From the NCBI RefSeq assembly GCF_902506105.1, contig NZ_LR733304.1:806001-870000 (forward strand): a stretch of DNA of 64,000 nt, read 5' to 3'. Of the stretch, positions 46,106 to 55,606 are shown one piece after another. Numbering within the stretch: the stretch's first letter is position 1; the number at the start of each line of letters is the position of its first letter. A program made the translations under genes and the position numbers. The notes beneath the pieces are model-generated. The model ran no database searches and was not told the DNA's origin. It worked only from the letters and a program-made list of their open reading frames with translations. This DNA comes from Aeromicrobium sp. 9AM (GTDB lineage: Bacteria > Actinomycetota > Actinomycetes > Propionibacteriales > Nocardioidaceae).

Positions 46106-47727
46106 AACGGCGCCGGCTCGTCGTCGACCGGTGCAGGTGAGCCCTCCACGGTTGCGAGCTCCTGGTTCTCGTACACCTGGCGGTCAGGGCACCACTGGCG
46201 TACGGGGCACCACGCGCAGTGCGCACCCGTGCGCGTGTGCCACTCGGCGTCGACGTGCCAGTCGCGGGCCGCTGCGGCGACGTCGGACCTGACCGACTCG
46301 GCCAGCCCCGGCTCCTCGAGGTCCCAGGCGTAGACCTCGCCGGTGTCAGGCGTCAGCACCTCGACCTCGACCGTTGCCGTCGTGCAGCCGTGCGCCTCGG
46401 CGACGCCGGCCGACAGCATCGACAGCAGGAACGGCACCTGCAGGTTGTCGGCATAGACGTCGTCGGCACCGCTGGCCGGCAAGGTCCGCGTGGTCTTGAC
46501 CTCGCGGGCCACGAGCCGGTCGCCGATGCGGAACACCAGGTCGGGCTTCGTCACGGCGATGACCTCGGCGTCATGGTCGAAGCCGTGGATCGCGGTCTCG
46601 CTGGCGACGTACTCGACGCCGTCGGTGGCGAGCGGGCAGCTGGCGACGTGCTGGCGCAGGTAGGGATGGGAGATCGCGTAGTCCGCGGCGTCCATGACGG
46701 TCGCGGCGAGTCCGATGTCGCCTCCGGGTGCCGGCAGGTCGTCGTCGCTGCACCCGACGCCGCGGGCGTGTGCGGCCTCGAGCCACGTGTGCACCAGGAG
46801 GCCACGGGTCTGGGCGCCGGAGTACTCCTGGTCCTTGGGCAGGTTGAGGTCCGACGACAGCAGCCATTGGGCCGGGCAGCGCTGGTAGCGGTCGAGGCCG
46901 GACGGCGAGATGGACCTGGACGCGTAGCCCTTGATCGGCTGGCCGAGGACCTCCGGCACCGGGATCAGCGCGTCGCAGGCGCCGGCGATCTTGCAGCTCG
47001 CACACTCATAGCCCGGCACCGCCGTGCCGAGGTCGCCGAGACTGCCGGCAACGTGCTTGGCCTCGGCCGAGAAGGCGGCGTCAGCGTCGTCCGGCGTCCC
47101 GTCGAACAGCACCGCGATGCTGCCGTCGGCGGCGCCGATCTCGACGACGCGGATGCGTACGGGTGTGTCACGCGACGGGAACCCGGCGGCGACCTGGGCG
47201 GCGGTGCTGACCCACAGTAGGTCCTCGGGCGTCGGGTCGACGTGTGCGGTGCCGAGCCGGTAGCGCCGGACCTCGCGCACGCCGTCCTCGGTGCGGTAGA
47301 GCGGGCCCCACACCGTCAACGTACGTTCGACGGTGCCGATCGACGGGTCGCTCTGGAAGAGCTGCAGCGGCCCGATCTCGTCCTCGATGTCCCAGTGCGC
47401 CTCGAGGATGTTGGTCACGGCGACGGTCGCGTACGGCCGAAGGAGTCGGTGCACGCGTCGCCGGTCGAGCTCCTGCGCGATCCAGCCGGCCAGGTGCTGC
47501 GGGTCGTGCGCCCATTCCGACGAGTGCGCCGCGCGCAGCAGGTCGTTGACGATGCCGAGGACGAACGTCTTCTCCGAGCCGAACGAGCGGCGCCAGCGAC
47601 GGGACTTCACGTCGGGCCGGATCTTGACGGCGAGGTGGCGCGGGCACGAGCCGGCCGACGCGATGTCGGTGGCGGAGACCTTGAGGATCGAGGGATCCCC
47701 GAACAGGTCGAGGGCGTCGATCGTCAT
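46102..47727 (-). CDS. RecB/Cas4-like PD-(D/E)XK nuclease with internally duplicated halves
   Basis: This 541-residue protein ends with a recognisable RecB/Cas4-type nuclease: LDRYQRCPAQWLLSS, GLLVHTWLEAAH, the catalytic core KPDLVFRIGDRLVAREVKTT and a terminal cysteine cluster HCAWCPVRQWCPD that could bind Fe-S. The first half repeats the plan (ATDIASAGSCPRHLAV, VLGIVNDLLRAAH, and ECASCKIAGACD) but lacks an evident D...ExK core, so it looks like an inactive duplicate. Role is unknown; DNA repair or processing is likely. It lies upstream of xseB on the same strand order. Confidence 0.82.
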   Translation of the reverse strand: MTIDALDLFGDPSILKVSATDIASAGSCPRHLAVKIRPDVKSRRWRRSFGSEKTFVLGIVNDLLRAAHSSEWAHDPQHLAGWIAQELDRRRVHRLLRPYATVAVTNILEAHWDIEDEIGPLQLFQSDPSIGTVERTLTVWGPLYRTEDGVREVRRYRLGTAHVDPTPEDLLWVSTAAQVAAGFPSRDTPVRIRVVEIGAADGSIAVLFDGTPDDADAAFSAEAKHVAGSLGDLGTAVPGYECASCKIAGACDALIPVPEVLGQPIKGYASRSISPSGLDRYQRCPAQWLLSSDLNLPKDQEYSGAQTRGLLVHTWLEAAHARGVGCSDDDLPAPGGDIGLAATVMDAADYAISHPYLRQHVASCPLATDGVEYVASETAIHGFDHDAEVIAVTKPDLVFRIGDRLVAREVKTTRTLPASGADDVYADNLQVPFLLSMLSAGVAEAHGCTTATVEVEVLTPDTGEVYAWDLEEPGLAESVRSDVAAAARDWHVDAEWHTRTGAHCAWCPVRQWCPDRQVYENQELATVEGSPAPVDDEPAPF

Positions 47728-47786
47728 GCCTGGCCCCCTATCCGCGTGGAGTCACGATGATAGGCCGCACGACGTCCGCCCGGAGG

Positions 47787-48014
47787 TCACTCGGCGGCGT
47801 CGTCCTCCGCGTCGAGGCCGGCCGCTGCGGCGAGGCGGCTGCGGGCCCCGTCGAGCCACTGCTGGCAGATGCCGGCCAGCACCTCGCCGCGCTCCCACAG
47901 GGCGATCGACTCGTCGAGGCTCGTGCCGCCGACCTCGAGCTTCTGCACGACGGAGATCAGCTCGTCGCGGGCCTGCTCGTAGGGGATCTCGGGAGTCGTC
48001 GGCGTTTCAGCCAT
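47787..48014 (-). CDS. xseB: Exodeoxyribonuclease VII small subunit
   Basis: This 75-residue protein has the XseB helical pattern: IPYEQARDELISVVQKLEVG, then LDESIALWERGEVLAGICQQ. Several copies assemble with XseA to make exonuclease VII, which degrades single-stranded DNA in repair. It overlaps xseA by 8 nt. Confidence 0.95.
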   Translation of the reverse strand: MAETPTTPEIPYEQARDELISVVQKLEVGGTSLDESIALWERGEVLAGICQQWLDGARSRLAAAAGLDAEDDAAE

Positions 48015-49245
48015 GGTGGCCTTCCTTGTTCGGCGCAGTTTCCTTCGTCAGGGTGCGTACGCCCACGGTGCCGTCGGACACGCGGACCGTGAGCTCGTCG
48101 TCGGTGGCGACCTGGTCGATCGAGGCGACGACCGTGCCGTCTGCGAGCTGGGCGACGGCGTAGCCGCGCTCGAGGGTCGCCAGCGGTGACAAGGCGCGTA
48201 CGCGGGCCAGGTGGTGCCCGACCTCGTCGTGCGCCCGGTCGAGCCGGTGACCCAGCGAGCGACGGGCCCGGTCGCGGGACTCGAGGATCAGGCCCTGCTC
48301 GGCGTCGACGAGGGTCGTGGGGTTGGCCAGGACCGGGCGCGAGCGGATCGCGGCAAGACCTTGGATCTCGCGCCCGAGGATCGCGCGGATCGCGTGCGAC
48401 GAGCGCTGGCGCATCGCGGCGAGACCGGCAAGCTCCTCGCGCACGTCGGGCACGATGCGCTTGGCGGCGTCGGTGGGCGTCGAGGCGCGCAGGTCGGCGA
48501 CCAGGTCGAGGATCGGGCTGTCGGGCTCGTGGCCGATCGCGCTGACGACCGCCGTCGTGCACGCGTGGACGGCGCGGATCAGGGCCTCGTCGGAGAACGG
48601 CAGCAGGTCCTCGACCGAGCCGCCGCCACGGGCGATCACGATGACGTCGACCGAGGCGTCGGCCTCGAGGTTCCTGAGGCAGCCCATGACGTCGAGCGCC
48701 GAGCCGTTGCCCTGCATCAGCGCGTGCCGGACCACGAAACGTACGTCGGGCCAGCGGAGCTGCGCGTTCTGGAGCACGTCGCGTTCGGCGGCGGAATTCT
48801 TGCCGGTGATCAGGCCGATGCCGCGGGGGAGGAGCGGCAGGGTCTTCTTGAACCGCGGGTCGAACAGGCCCTCGGCGGCCAGCAGCTGCTTGCGGCGTTC
48901 GAGCTGGGCCAGCAGCTGGCCCTCGCCCTGCGGCCGGATCTCGCGCAGCTCGAGGGCGAGCTGGCCGCGCGGGAGGTAGAACGACGGCTTGGCGTGCGCG
49001 ATGACCCGAGAGCCCTCGGTGATCGGCGTGGGGGAGGCGTCGAGGATGCTCGCGTGGCAGGTCGCGTCGATCGAGATCTTGGCGACGAGGTCGCGCAGCG
49101 TGAGGAAGCAGACGCCCTGGCGGCGAGTCAGCTGGGCGATCTCGGCCTCGACCCAGACCGCGCCGAGCCGGCCGATGTAGCCGTCGATGAGCTGGGAGAT
49201 CTGACGCAGCGGCGCGGGGGTGTCCGCGGTCGTCTCCAGAGCCAT
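48007..49245 (-). CDS. xseA: Exodeoxyribonuclease VII large subunit
   Basis: This 412-residue protein is the catalytic subunit of exonuclease VII. It has an N-terminal OB fold (15-105), the nuclease domain with [40 protein letters not shown] and [31 protein letters not shown] motifs, and a coiled-coil C-terminal region for XseB. It is divergent from ispH, as in many actinobacteria. Confidence 0.96.
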   Translation of the reverse strand: MALETTADTPAPLRQISQLIDGYIGRLGAVWVEAEIAQLTRRQGVCFLTLRDLVAKISIDATCHASILDASPTPITEGSRVIAHAKPSFYLPRGQLALELREIRPQGEGQLLAQLERRKQLLAAEGLFDPRFKKTLPLLPRGIGLITGKNSAAERDVLQNAQLRWPDVRFVVRHALMQGNGSALDVMGCLRNLEADASVDVIVIARGGGSVEDLLPFSDEALIRAVHACTTAVVSAIGHEPDSPILDLVADLRASTPTDAAKRIVPDVREELAGLAAMRQRSSHAIRAILGREIQGLAAIRSRPVLANPTTLVDAEQGLILESRDRARRSLGHRLDRAHDEVGHHLARVRALSPLATLERGYAVAQLADGTVVASIDQVATDDELTVRVSDGTVGVRTLTKETAPNKEGHHG

Positions 49246-49277
49246 ACCGACACCCTAGGGTGCTGGGCGGACACCGT

Positions 49278-49293
49278 TAGACTCGTCCACATG
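49278..49293 (+). promoter_or_regulatory. Leaderless promoter of ispH
   Basis: TAGACT (49278-49283) ends 7 nt before ATG 49291 in the 45-nt gap between xseA and ispH. Confidence 0.5.
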
Positions 49294-50286
49294 TCTTCCA
49301 CGATCGAGCTCGGCATGCCCCCCGTCGGAGGCAGCGTGCTGCTGGCCGACCCGCGCGGCTACTGCGCAGGCGTCGACCGCGCCGTGATCACGGTGGAGAA
49401 GGCGCTCGACCTCTACGGCGCACCGGTCTACGTACGCAAGGAGATCGTGCACAACAAGCACGTCGTCAACAACCTGCGTGACCGCGGCGCGATCTTCGTC
49501 GAGGAGCTCGACGAGGTGCCCGAGGGTGCGACTGTGGTGTTCTCGGCGCACGGCGTCTCGCCGATGGTTCACGCCGAGGCCGCCGAGCGCAGCCTCAAGA
49601 CGATCGACGCGACCTGCCCGCTGGTCACCAAGGTGCACCACGAGGCACGGCGCTTCGCCAGCGAGGGCTACCGCATCCTGCTGATCGGGCACGAGGGACA
49701 CGAAGAGGTCGAGGGCACCGCCGGCGAGGCGCCCGACCACATCACGCTCGTGCAGACGCCCGACGACGTCGACGCCCTCGAGTTCCCCGAGGGCACCCGG
49801 CTGTCGTGGCTGTCGCAGACCACGCTCAGCGTCGACGAGACGATGGAGACCGTACGCCGGCTGCGCGAGAAGTTCCCGCAGCTGGAGGACCCGCCCAGCG
49901 ATGACATCTGCTACGCCACCCAGAACCGCCAGGTCGCGGTCAAGGAGATCGCCAAGAACGCCGATCTCGTGATCGTCGTCGGCTCGGCCAACTCCTCCAA
50001 CTCCGTACGCCTCGTCGAGGTCGCCCTCGAGGCCGGCGCCAAGGCGTCCTACCGCATCGACGACATCTCCGAGATCGACGAGCGTTGGCTCGACGGCGTC
50101 GAGAACGTCGGCGTCACGTCAGGCGCGTCGGTGCCGGACGACCTGGTGCAGGAGGTGCTGGGCTACCTGGCCGAGCGCGGCCACCCGGGCGCCGAGGCCG
50201 TACGCACGGCCGACGAGAGCCTGATCTTCGCCCTGCCGCCCGAGCTCCGCCGCGACATGAAGGCCGCCGCCCAAGCCTCGAACTGA
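49291..50286 (+). CDS. ispH: 4-hydroxy-3-methylbut-2-enyl diphosphate reductase
   Basis: IspH makes IPP and DMAPP in the last step of the MEP pathway with a 4Fe-4S cluster. The 331-residue protein has its three cluster cysteines in [11 protein letters not shown] (Cys25), IDATCPLV and [11 protein letters not shown], plus the SSNS motif. ATG 49291 is chosen because it precedes the conserved start and fits the TAGACT -10; the long upstream frame is antisense to xseA. Confidence 0.97.
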   Translation: MSSTIELGMPPVGGSVLLADPRGYCAGVDRAVITVEKALDLYGAPVYVRKEIVHNKHVVNNLRDRGAIFVEELDEVPEGATVVFSAHGVSPMVHAEAAERSLKTIDATCPLVTKVHHEARRFASEGYRILLIGHEGHEEVEGTAGEAPDHITLVQTPDDVDALEFPEGTRLSWLSQTTLSVDETMETVRRLREKFPQLEDPPSDDICYATQNRQVAVKEIAKNADLVIVVGSANSSNSVRLVEVALEAGAKASYRIDDISEIDERWLDGVENVGVTSGASVPDDLVQEVLGYLAERGHPGAEAVRTADESLIFALPPELRRDMKAAAQASN

Positions 50287-50295
50287 CACGGCGAC

Positions 50296-52113
50296 TCAGT
50301 GCCGGCTCGGCCACACCACCAGGCCTGAGCCGCCGCCTCGGCGCTTCGGCTCCGCAGCAGCCGTGAGCTTGCCGTGGCGGCCGACCTCGATCGTCGCCGC
50401 AGCGCCGATCTCCGCCGCGGAGGTGAACTGGTCGCCCGACGGCGTCAGCTTCTGACCGTACGGCGCCAGCAGGTCCTCGTACGCCTGGATAAATTCCGGC
50501 TCCGCGGGCGTCGTGGCGGCATTGCGCTGCGAGGCACGCGGCGCTGCGACGGCTTCGGGCAGCGTCATGCCGAGGTCGATCCGGTTGAGCAGGATCTGCA
50601 GCACCGTCGTGATGATCGTCGCGCCGCCCGGCGACCCGACGACGTACTTGACCTTGCCGTTCTTGAGCACGATCGTCGGCGACATCGACGAGCGCGGGCG
50701 CTTGCCCGGCTCGATGCGGTTGGGGTCCTTGGCGTCGTACACCGCGCTGAAGTCGGTCAGCTCGTTGTTGAGCAGGAACCCGCGGCCGGGCACGGTCATC
50801 GCCGAGCCACCGGTCTGCTCGATGGTCAGCGTGTACGCCGCGGCGTTGCCCCACTTGTCGACGACCGAGAGGTGTGTCGTCGAGACGTTCTCGGTGTCGG
50901 GCTTCTCCTCGTGCGTCGCCGTCGCGCAGCCCTGGCCGTCGAGCGCACCGGGCTGGACCGGACGCGCCGACGCACGGTCGGGGTCGATCGTGCACGCCCG
51001 TGAGTCGGCGAACTTCTGGCTGAGCAGCGTCTTGGTCGGCACGTCGACGTACGCCGGATCGCCGACGTACGCGCCACGGTCCGCGAACGCCCGGGCTGAC
51101 GCCTCGAGGTAGAGGTGCAGGCTCTGGGCCAGCTTGGAGCCGCCGCCGAGGCGGTAGTTCTCCAGGATGTTGAGCGCCTCGCCGACCGACGTGCCGCCGG
51201 ATGACGACGGCGCCATGCCGTAGACGTCGAGTCCGCGGTAGCTCACCTTCGTCGGCTCCTGCTCCTTGACCCGGTACGCCGCGATGTCTCCCGCCGTCAT
51301 CGACCCGGCCGGAGCCGGCAGCGTCGAAGCCGGGTCCTTGCGCGGGTGCTGCACGACGTCGGCGATCTCGGCGGCCAGCGGTCCGCGGTAGAACGCGTCG
51401 GGTCCGCGCTTCGCGATCTGGGCCAGGGTGCTGGCGAGCTCGGGATTGCGGAACCGGGTGCCGACCTGGGGCGCGTCACCGCCGGGCAGGAACAGCTTGG
51501 CCGTGTCGGGGAACGCGGCGAACCGCGTCTTGTTGTCGAGCGTCTGGTTGCGGAACGTGTCGTCGACGACGAATCCCTTGCGGGCGAGCTCGATCGACCG
51601 TGCGAGCGTACGGGCGAGGGAGCGGGTGCCGAACCGCTTGAGCGCCGAGTCCCAGGTCGCGAGCGTGCCGGGCACGCCGACGGCGACGCCGGACGAGACG
51701 AGCTGGGGAGTGAAGGCGTACGGGCTGCCGGTCGCCGGGTCGATGAACGCGTCGTGGGTGATGCCGGCGGGCGCCGTCTCGCGGCCGTCGATCGTGCTGA
51801 CCTTGTGGCTGCGGGCGTCGTAGTAGACGAAGTATCCGCCACCGCCGATGCCGGCGCTGTAGGGCTCCGCGACACCGAGCGCCGAGGCCGTGGCGACCGC
51901 TGCGTCGGCGGCGTTGCCGCCCTTGCGCAGCACCTCGAGCCCGATGCGGCTGGCGTTGGCGTCGACGGACGACACGGCACCGCCGTACCCGTACGAGGTG
52001 GACCCGCTGCCCTTGGCGGAGCTGGGTGACGCGGATGCAACGAGTGAGCCAGCTGCAAGAGCAGCTGCAAGGCCAACCCCGAGTCGGCGCAATGTGCTGA
52101 TGGACATACCCAT
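50296..52113 (-). CDS. ggt: Gamma-glutamyltransferase
   Basis: This secreted 605-residue enzyme cleaves or transfers gamma-glutamyl groups, for example from glutathione-like compounds, and autoprocesses into two subunits. It has an N-terminal signal peptide (about 4-36), the large-subunit motif GGNAADAAVA and IGGGGYFVYYD, the autoprocessing/nucleophile threonine in STTHLSVVDKWGNA, and later SSMSPTIVL and GSPGGATIIT. GGGGG followed by AAGC precedes ATG 52113; ATG 52107 is a close alternative. Confidence 0.93.
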   Translation of the reverse strand: MGMSISTLRRLGVGLAAALAAGSLVASASPSSAKGSGSTSYGYGGAVSSVDANASRIGLEVLRKGGNAADAAVATASALGVAEPYSAGIGGGGYFVYYDARSHKVSTIDGRETAPAGITHDAFIDPATGSPYAFTPQLVSSGVAVGVPGTLATWDSALKRFGTRSLARTLARSIELARKGFVVDDTFRNQTLDNKTRFAAFPDTAKLFLPGGDAPQVGTRFRNPELASTLAQIAKRGPDAFYRGPLAAEIADVVQHPRKDPASTLPAPAGSMTAGDIAAYRVKEQEPTKVSYRGLDVYGMAPSSSGGTSVGEALNILENYRLGGGSKLAQSLHLYLEASARAFADRGAYVGDPAYVDVPTKTLLSQKFADSRACTIDPDRASARPVQPGALDGQGCATATHEEKPDTENVSTTHLSVVDKWGNAAAYTLTIEQTGGSAMTVPGRGFLLNNELTDFSAVYDAKDPNRIEPGKRPRSSMSPTIVLKNGKVKYVVGSPGGATIITTVLQILLNRIDLGMTLPEAVAAPRASQRNAATTPAEPEFIQAYEDLLAPYGQKLTPSGDQFTSAAEIGAAATIEVGRHGKLTAAAEPKRRGGGSGLVVWPSRH

Positions 52114-52535
52114 GCTTCCCCCCGGAAGACAGCCAGTGATGTCCCACCAACGTAAGCCCGAGTGAGCCAACCCGCGACCCCATCGGCCCCTAATGAGGCC
52201 GCCCGCGGCCGAATGTGAGCGAAGCGAAGGGGCGTCACGTAAGCAAGCCCCTTCGCTCCGCTCACGCCCTCGTTCCTCGGGCTAGGGGGCCGGTGGGGGA
52301 AGGTGATCGACTCGCGACGCGAGATGAGGCCCGAGCGAAGCTGGGGGCACCCCCACGAGCTCTGCGAGTAGGGGGCGGGAAGGGTGGTCTGCGAGCTTGC
52401 GAGCAGACGCTCGCGGAGCGAGCACGGCGACGAAGTGACCACGTCGCAACGCAGGCTGACACCCGAGCGAAGCGAGGGAAGGCTTCCTGGGCGGAGCCCA
52501 GGCCGCGACGGAGTCGCGGGCGCGGCGAAGCCGCG
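52114..52535. other. 422-nt gene-free stretch with repeat elements
   Basis: From the ggt start side it holds the ggt leader, the inverted copy of the hairpin element (52195-52293), about 90 nt of GC-rich sequence in which I see no gene, and a series of small hairpins (52387-52536) ending at the stop of the CaCA gene. Reading frames across it are low-complexity. Confidence 0.7.
52195..52293. repeat. Interspersed hairpin element, copy 2 (inverted)
   Basis: It is the reverse complement of the element at 8709-8806: GAGGCCGCCCGCGGCCGA (52195-52212), a hairpin with GTGAGCGAAGCGAAGGGGC (52215-52233) against 52247-52265, and a right arm ending CTCGGGCTAGGGGGCCGG (52276-52293). Arms differ from copy 1 by only a few bases. 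Confidence 0.75.
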
Positions 52536-52536
52536 C
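52387..52536. repeat. Cluster of GNA-triloop mini-hairpins
   Basis: Short perfect stems closed by three-base loops: GCTCGC-GGA-GCGAGC (52409-52423), CTGGGC-GGA-GCCCAG (52487-52501), CCGCGAC-GGA-GTCGCGG (52503-52519) and GCGCGGC-GAA-GCCGCGC (52520-52536). A further stem GTCTGC/GCAGAC has an 8-nt plus loop at 52387-52408. The last three are almost contiguous and end at the CaCA stop codon. Confidence 0.75.
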
Positions 52537-53612
52537 TAGCCCCACCAGAAGGCCGTCGCCACGATGAAATACAACGCAATCAGCGACGCACCCTCCAGCC
52601 AGTTGGACTCGCCGTCGATCGTGATGACCGTCGCCAGCACCACCGACAGCAGCAGGCACGCGACTAGGAGCGGGCTGAACACCAAGGTCAGGGTCGAGAG
52701 CCCGAACGCGACGCTGATCAGCACCAGCGCCGGCGCGAGCACCAGGGCGATCTGGATCGGGCTGTTGAGGATCACCGCGAATGCGTACTCGGACTGGCCC
52801 TTGGCGGCGAGCTGCACGCCGACGATGTTCTCGATCGCGTTGCCGGCGATCGCGACGACCACGAGGCCGGCGAACACCTGCGACACGTCGAGCGACTCCA
52901 TCGCGGGCTCGAGCGCGTCGACGAACCAGTCGGAGACGAAGGCCGCGAGGGCGCTCGCCAGCGCCAGCAGGCCGATCGCCAGGCCGACGGGCCAGCGTGG
53001 CGCTTCGGCGTGCGGGTCAGCAGCCGCTGAGCCCCGCTTGAGTGACGCCGGGAGAGACAGCGCGAACAGCACCAGCAGCACCACCGCGACGATGATCGAG
53101 AACGCCTTCTCGTGCGCGACCGCAGGCGTGTGCAGTCCGTGCGCGAGCGACGGGATGGCCATCGCCGAGACGGACAGCAGCATCAGGACCGCGATCGTCC
53201 GGGCGCGCTCGGAGTCGAGCCGCTGCGTGCCGTGCTTGAGGCCGCCGACGAGGAATGCCAGCCCGAGCACGAACAGCAGGTTGGCCAGCACCGAGCCGAT
53301 CAGAGCAGCCTTGACGACGTCGACCAGCCCGGCGCGCAGCGCGAAGATGCAGATGAAGAGCTCTGGCAGGTTGCCGAGCGCCGACTGCAGCACCCCGGTG
53401 GCGCCGGGGCCGAACCGGTCACCGAGCTGCTCGACGCTGCGCCCGACCAGCGTTGCCAGCAGCGTCACCGCGACGGCGGAGACGATGAACGCGGCGACGG
53501 CGGTCCAGTCGGCGTAGTGCGCGATGCCGGCCAGTACGACCATCAGGGCACCGCCGCCCAGCACGATCAGGTCAGAGCGGATGAAGGTCGAAGAGGTTGC
53601 CTGGCTGCTCAT
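52536..53612 (-). CDS. Calcium/proton antiporter (CaCA superfamily)
   Basis: This 358-residue antiporter has about eleven helices and the two alpha-repeats of the CAX/ChaA type: ALGNLPELFICIFALRAG and AIAGNAIENIVGVQLAA, whose acidic residues bind the cation. It exports Ca2+ (or Na+) against protons. It is divergent from an Na+/H+ antiporter gene, giving a paired ion-homeostasis locus. A cluster of small hairpins begins at its stop codon. Confidence 0.92.
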   Translation of the reverse strand: MSSQATSSTFIRSDLIVLGGGALMVVLAGIAHYADWTAVAAFIVSAVAVTLLATLVGRSVEQLGDRFGPGATGVLQSALGNLPELFICIFALRAGLVDVVKAALIGSVLANLLFVLGLAFLVGGLKHGTQRLDSERARTIAVLMLLSVSAMAIPSLAHGLHTPAVAHEKAFSIIVAVVLLVLFALSLPASLKRGSAAADPHAEAPRWPVGLAIGLLALASALAAFVSDWFVDALEPAMESLDVSQVFAGLVVVAIAGNAIENIVGVQLAAKGQSEYAFAVILNSPIQIALVLAPALVLISVAFGLSTLTLVFSPLLVACLLLSVVLATVITIDGESNWLEGASLIALYFIVATAFWWG

Positions 53613-53649
53613 GGACTGATCGTGTCAGATCTCCGCTGGAGCGCACTGA

Positions 53650-53664
53650 GAGAATGGTCGGGTG
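53650..53664 (+). promoter_or_regulatory. Leaderless promoter of the Na+/H+ antiporter gene
   Basis: GAGAAT (53650-53655) ends 6 nt before GTG 53662, in the 49-nt gap between the divergent antiporter genes. Confidence 0.4.
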
Positions 53665-55545
53665 CACACCGCCCTGACGCTCGTGACCCTGCTGGCCATC
53701 GTCGTCGCGGTCAGCGCCGCCGCCGGCCGGCTCAAGCTGTCGGCCCCCCTGGTCCTGATCGTCGTGGGCATCGCGGGGTCCTACCTCGACTTCGTGCCCG
53801 ACTTCGAGCTGACGCCCGAGATCGTCCTGATCGGCCTGCTGCCGCCCCTCCTGTATGCCGCGTCGATTCGCACGTCGCTGCTCGACTTCCAGACGTACCG
53901 GCGGCCGATCGCGCTCCTGAGCGTGGGGCTGGTGCTGTTCACCACGGTCGGCGTCGGCCTGGTCGTCTGGGCGATGCTGGACGTCAAGCTGGCGGTGGGC
54001 TTCGCGCTCGGCGCCGTCGTGGCACCACCGGACGCCGTCGCCGCGACTGCGATCGCCAGGCGGGTCGGCCTGCCGAGGCGGGTCATCACGATCCTCGAGG
54101 GCGAGAGCCTGGTCAACGACGCGACGGCGATCGTCACCCTGCGCACCTCGATCGCCGCGATCTCCGGCACGGTCAGCGTCTGGCAGGTCGGCGGCGGCTT
54201 CCTCGTCTCGGCCGTCGGCGGTGTGCTGATCGGCCTCGCGGTGGCGTTCGTCATCGGCCACATCCGCAAGCTCATCCAGGACGACGTCACGGACGTCGCG
54301 GTGTCGCTGCTGACGCCGTGGATCGCCTATCTCCCGGCCGAGGAGATCCACATCCACGGCCTCGACTCGCAGCCCTCCGGCGTGCTGGCGGTCGTGGTCG
54401 CCGGCGTGGTGCTCGGGCACAAGTCGCCGCGCATCCAGTCGGCGTCGTCGCGGCTGTTCGAGCGCACCAACTGGACCACCATCTCGTACGTCCTGGAGAA
54501 CGCCGTCTTCCTGCTGATCGGCCTGCAGATCAAGTCGATCGTCAACGACCTCAGCAACAGCGACCTGTCGACCGCGCGCATCACGTGGTCGTGCATCGCG
54601 GTGCTCGTGACGGTCATCGTGCTGCGCATCATCTGGGTGTTCCCGGCGACCTACCTCCCGCGGATGATCCCCAGGATCGCCGCTGCCGAGGCGCGGCCCA
54701 CACCGCAGGCCGCGTTCCTTGTCGCGTGGACCGGCATGCGCGGGGTCGTGACGCTGGCGGCGGTGTTCCTGCTGCCGGAGGACACCCCAGAGCGGGAGGT
54801 CCTGGTGCTGATGGCGTTCGTCGTCACGGTGGGCACCCTGCTGATCCAGGGGCTGACGATTCCGGCGTTCGTGCGCTGGCTCAAGGTGCCCGGCCCCGAC
54901 CTCCAGGAGGACCATCTCCAGGAGGCCACGGTGCTGCAGTCGGTCACGGATGCCGGCATGGCCTACCTCGACGACGAGGCCCACAACGGTGTCTCCGATG
55001 CCGTCATGCACCGGCTACGTGAGCGCGCCATCGACCGTACGAACGCCGTGTGGGAGCGGCTCGGCGGCGCGGAGACCCCGAGCGCGCAGTACTCCCGCAT
55101 CCGCGGCGAGATGATCAAGCGTGAGCGCGACGAGCTGCTGCGCATCCGCCAGCTCGGCACGGTCGACCAGGTCGTGCTGGCCCAGGTCATGAACGCGCTC
55201 GACGTCGAGGAGTCGATCCTCGACGTGGCCTCCCAGGACGAGTCGACGGCGGACCGCGAGGAGGACCTGCGGCCGTCAGACCCCGGCGCGCCGTGCGAGC
55301 ACCTGGCGAACGCCTGCTCGTTGCCCAACCCGGTGACGCCCACGGGCTGCGAGGAGTGCCTCGCCGAGGGCGGCGACTGGGTGCACCTGCGGCTCTGCAT
55401 GGATTGCGGTCACGTCGGGTGCTGCGACTCGTCGGTGGGCAAGCACGCCTCGGCGCACTACGAGGAGACCGGCCACCCGGTCATCCGCAGCTTCGAGCCG
55501 GGCGAGGCATGGCGCTGGTGCTTCATCGACCAGGCCAACGGCTGA
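53662..55545 (+). CDS. Na+/H+ antiporter (CPA1) with C-terminal UBP-type zinc finger
   Basis: This 627-residue protein has a CPA1 transport domain (1-400, about 12 helices) with GESLVNDATAIV (the conserved Asn-Asp pair) and GMRGVVTLAAVFLLP, then a helical cytoplasmic region (410-540). The last 85 residues form a UBP-type zinc finger: GCEECLAEGG, CMDCGHVGCCDSSVG, KHASAHYEETGHP and RWCFID, with all expected Cys/His. In eukaryotes this finger binds the ubiquitin C-terminus; here the ligand is unknown. Bacterial fusions of this kind occur in actinobacteria. Confidence 0.92.
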   Translation: MHTALTLVTLLAIVVAVSAAAGRLKLSAPLVLIVVGIAGSYLDFVPDFELTPEIVLIGLLPPLLYAASIRTSLLDFQTYRRPIALLSVGLVLFTTVGVGLVVWAMLDVKLAVGFALGAVVAPPDAVAATAIARRVGLPRRVITILEGESLVNDATAIVTLRTSIAAISGTVSVWQVGGGFLVSAVGGVLIGLAVAFVIGHIRKLIQDDVTDVAVSLLTPWIAYLPAEEIHIHGLDSQPSGVLAVVVAGVVLGHKSPRIQSASSRLFERTNWTTISYVLENAVFLLIGLQIKSIVNDLSNSDLSTARITWSCIAVLVTVIVLRIIWVFPATYLPRMIPRIAAAEARPTPQAAFLVAWTGMRGVVTLAAVFLLPEDTPEREVLVLMAFVVTVGTLLIQGLTIPAFVRWLKVPGPDLQEDHLQEATVLQSVTDAGMAYLDDEAHNGVSDAVMHRLRERAIDRTNAVWERLGGAETPSAQYSRIRGEMIKRERDELLRIRQLGTVDQVVLAQVMNALDVEESILDVASQDESTADREEDLRPSDPGAPCEHLANACSLPNPVTPTGCEECLAEGGDWVHLRLCMDCGHVGCCDSSVGKHASAHYEETGHPVIRSFEPGEAWRWCFIDQANG

Positions 55546-55553
55546 CCCAACCC

Positions 55554-55600
55554 GGTGGTTGAGGTGCGGAGGCCGCCTGCGGCCGTAGCCTCGAAACCAC
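55554..55600. repeat. REP-like palindrome of the GGTTGAGG...CCTCGAAACC type
   Basis: GGTGGTTGAGG at the left and GCCTCGAAACC at the right flank GGCCGC/GCGGCC, an imperfect palindrome. Elements with these ends are widespread between genes in actinobacterial genomes. Here it lies between convergent genes. Confidence 0.65.
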
Positions 55601-55606
55601 GTACGC

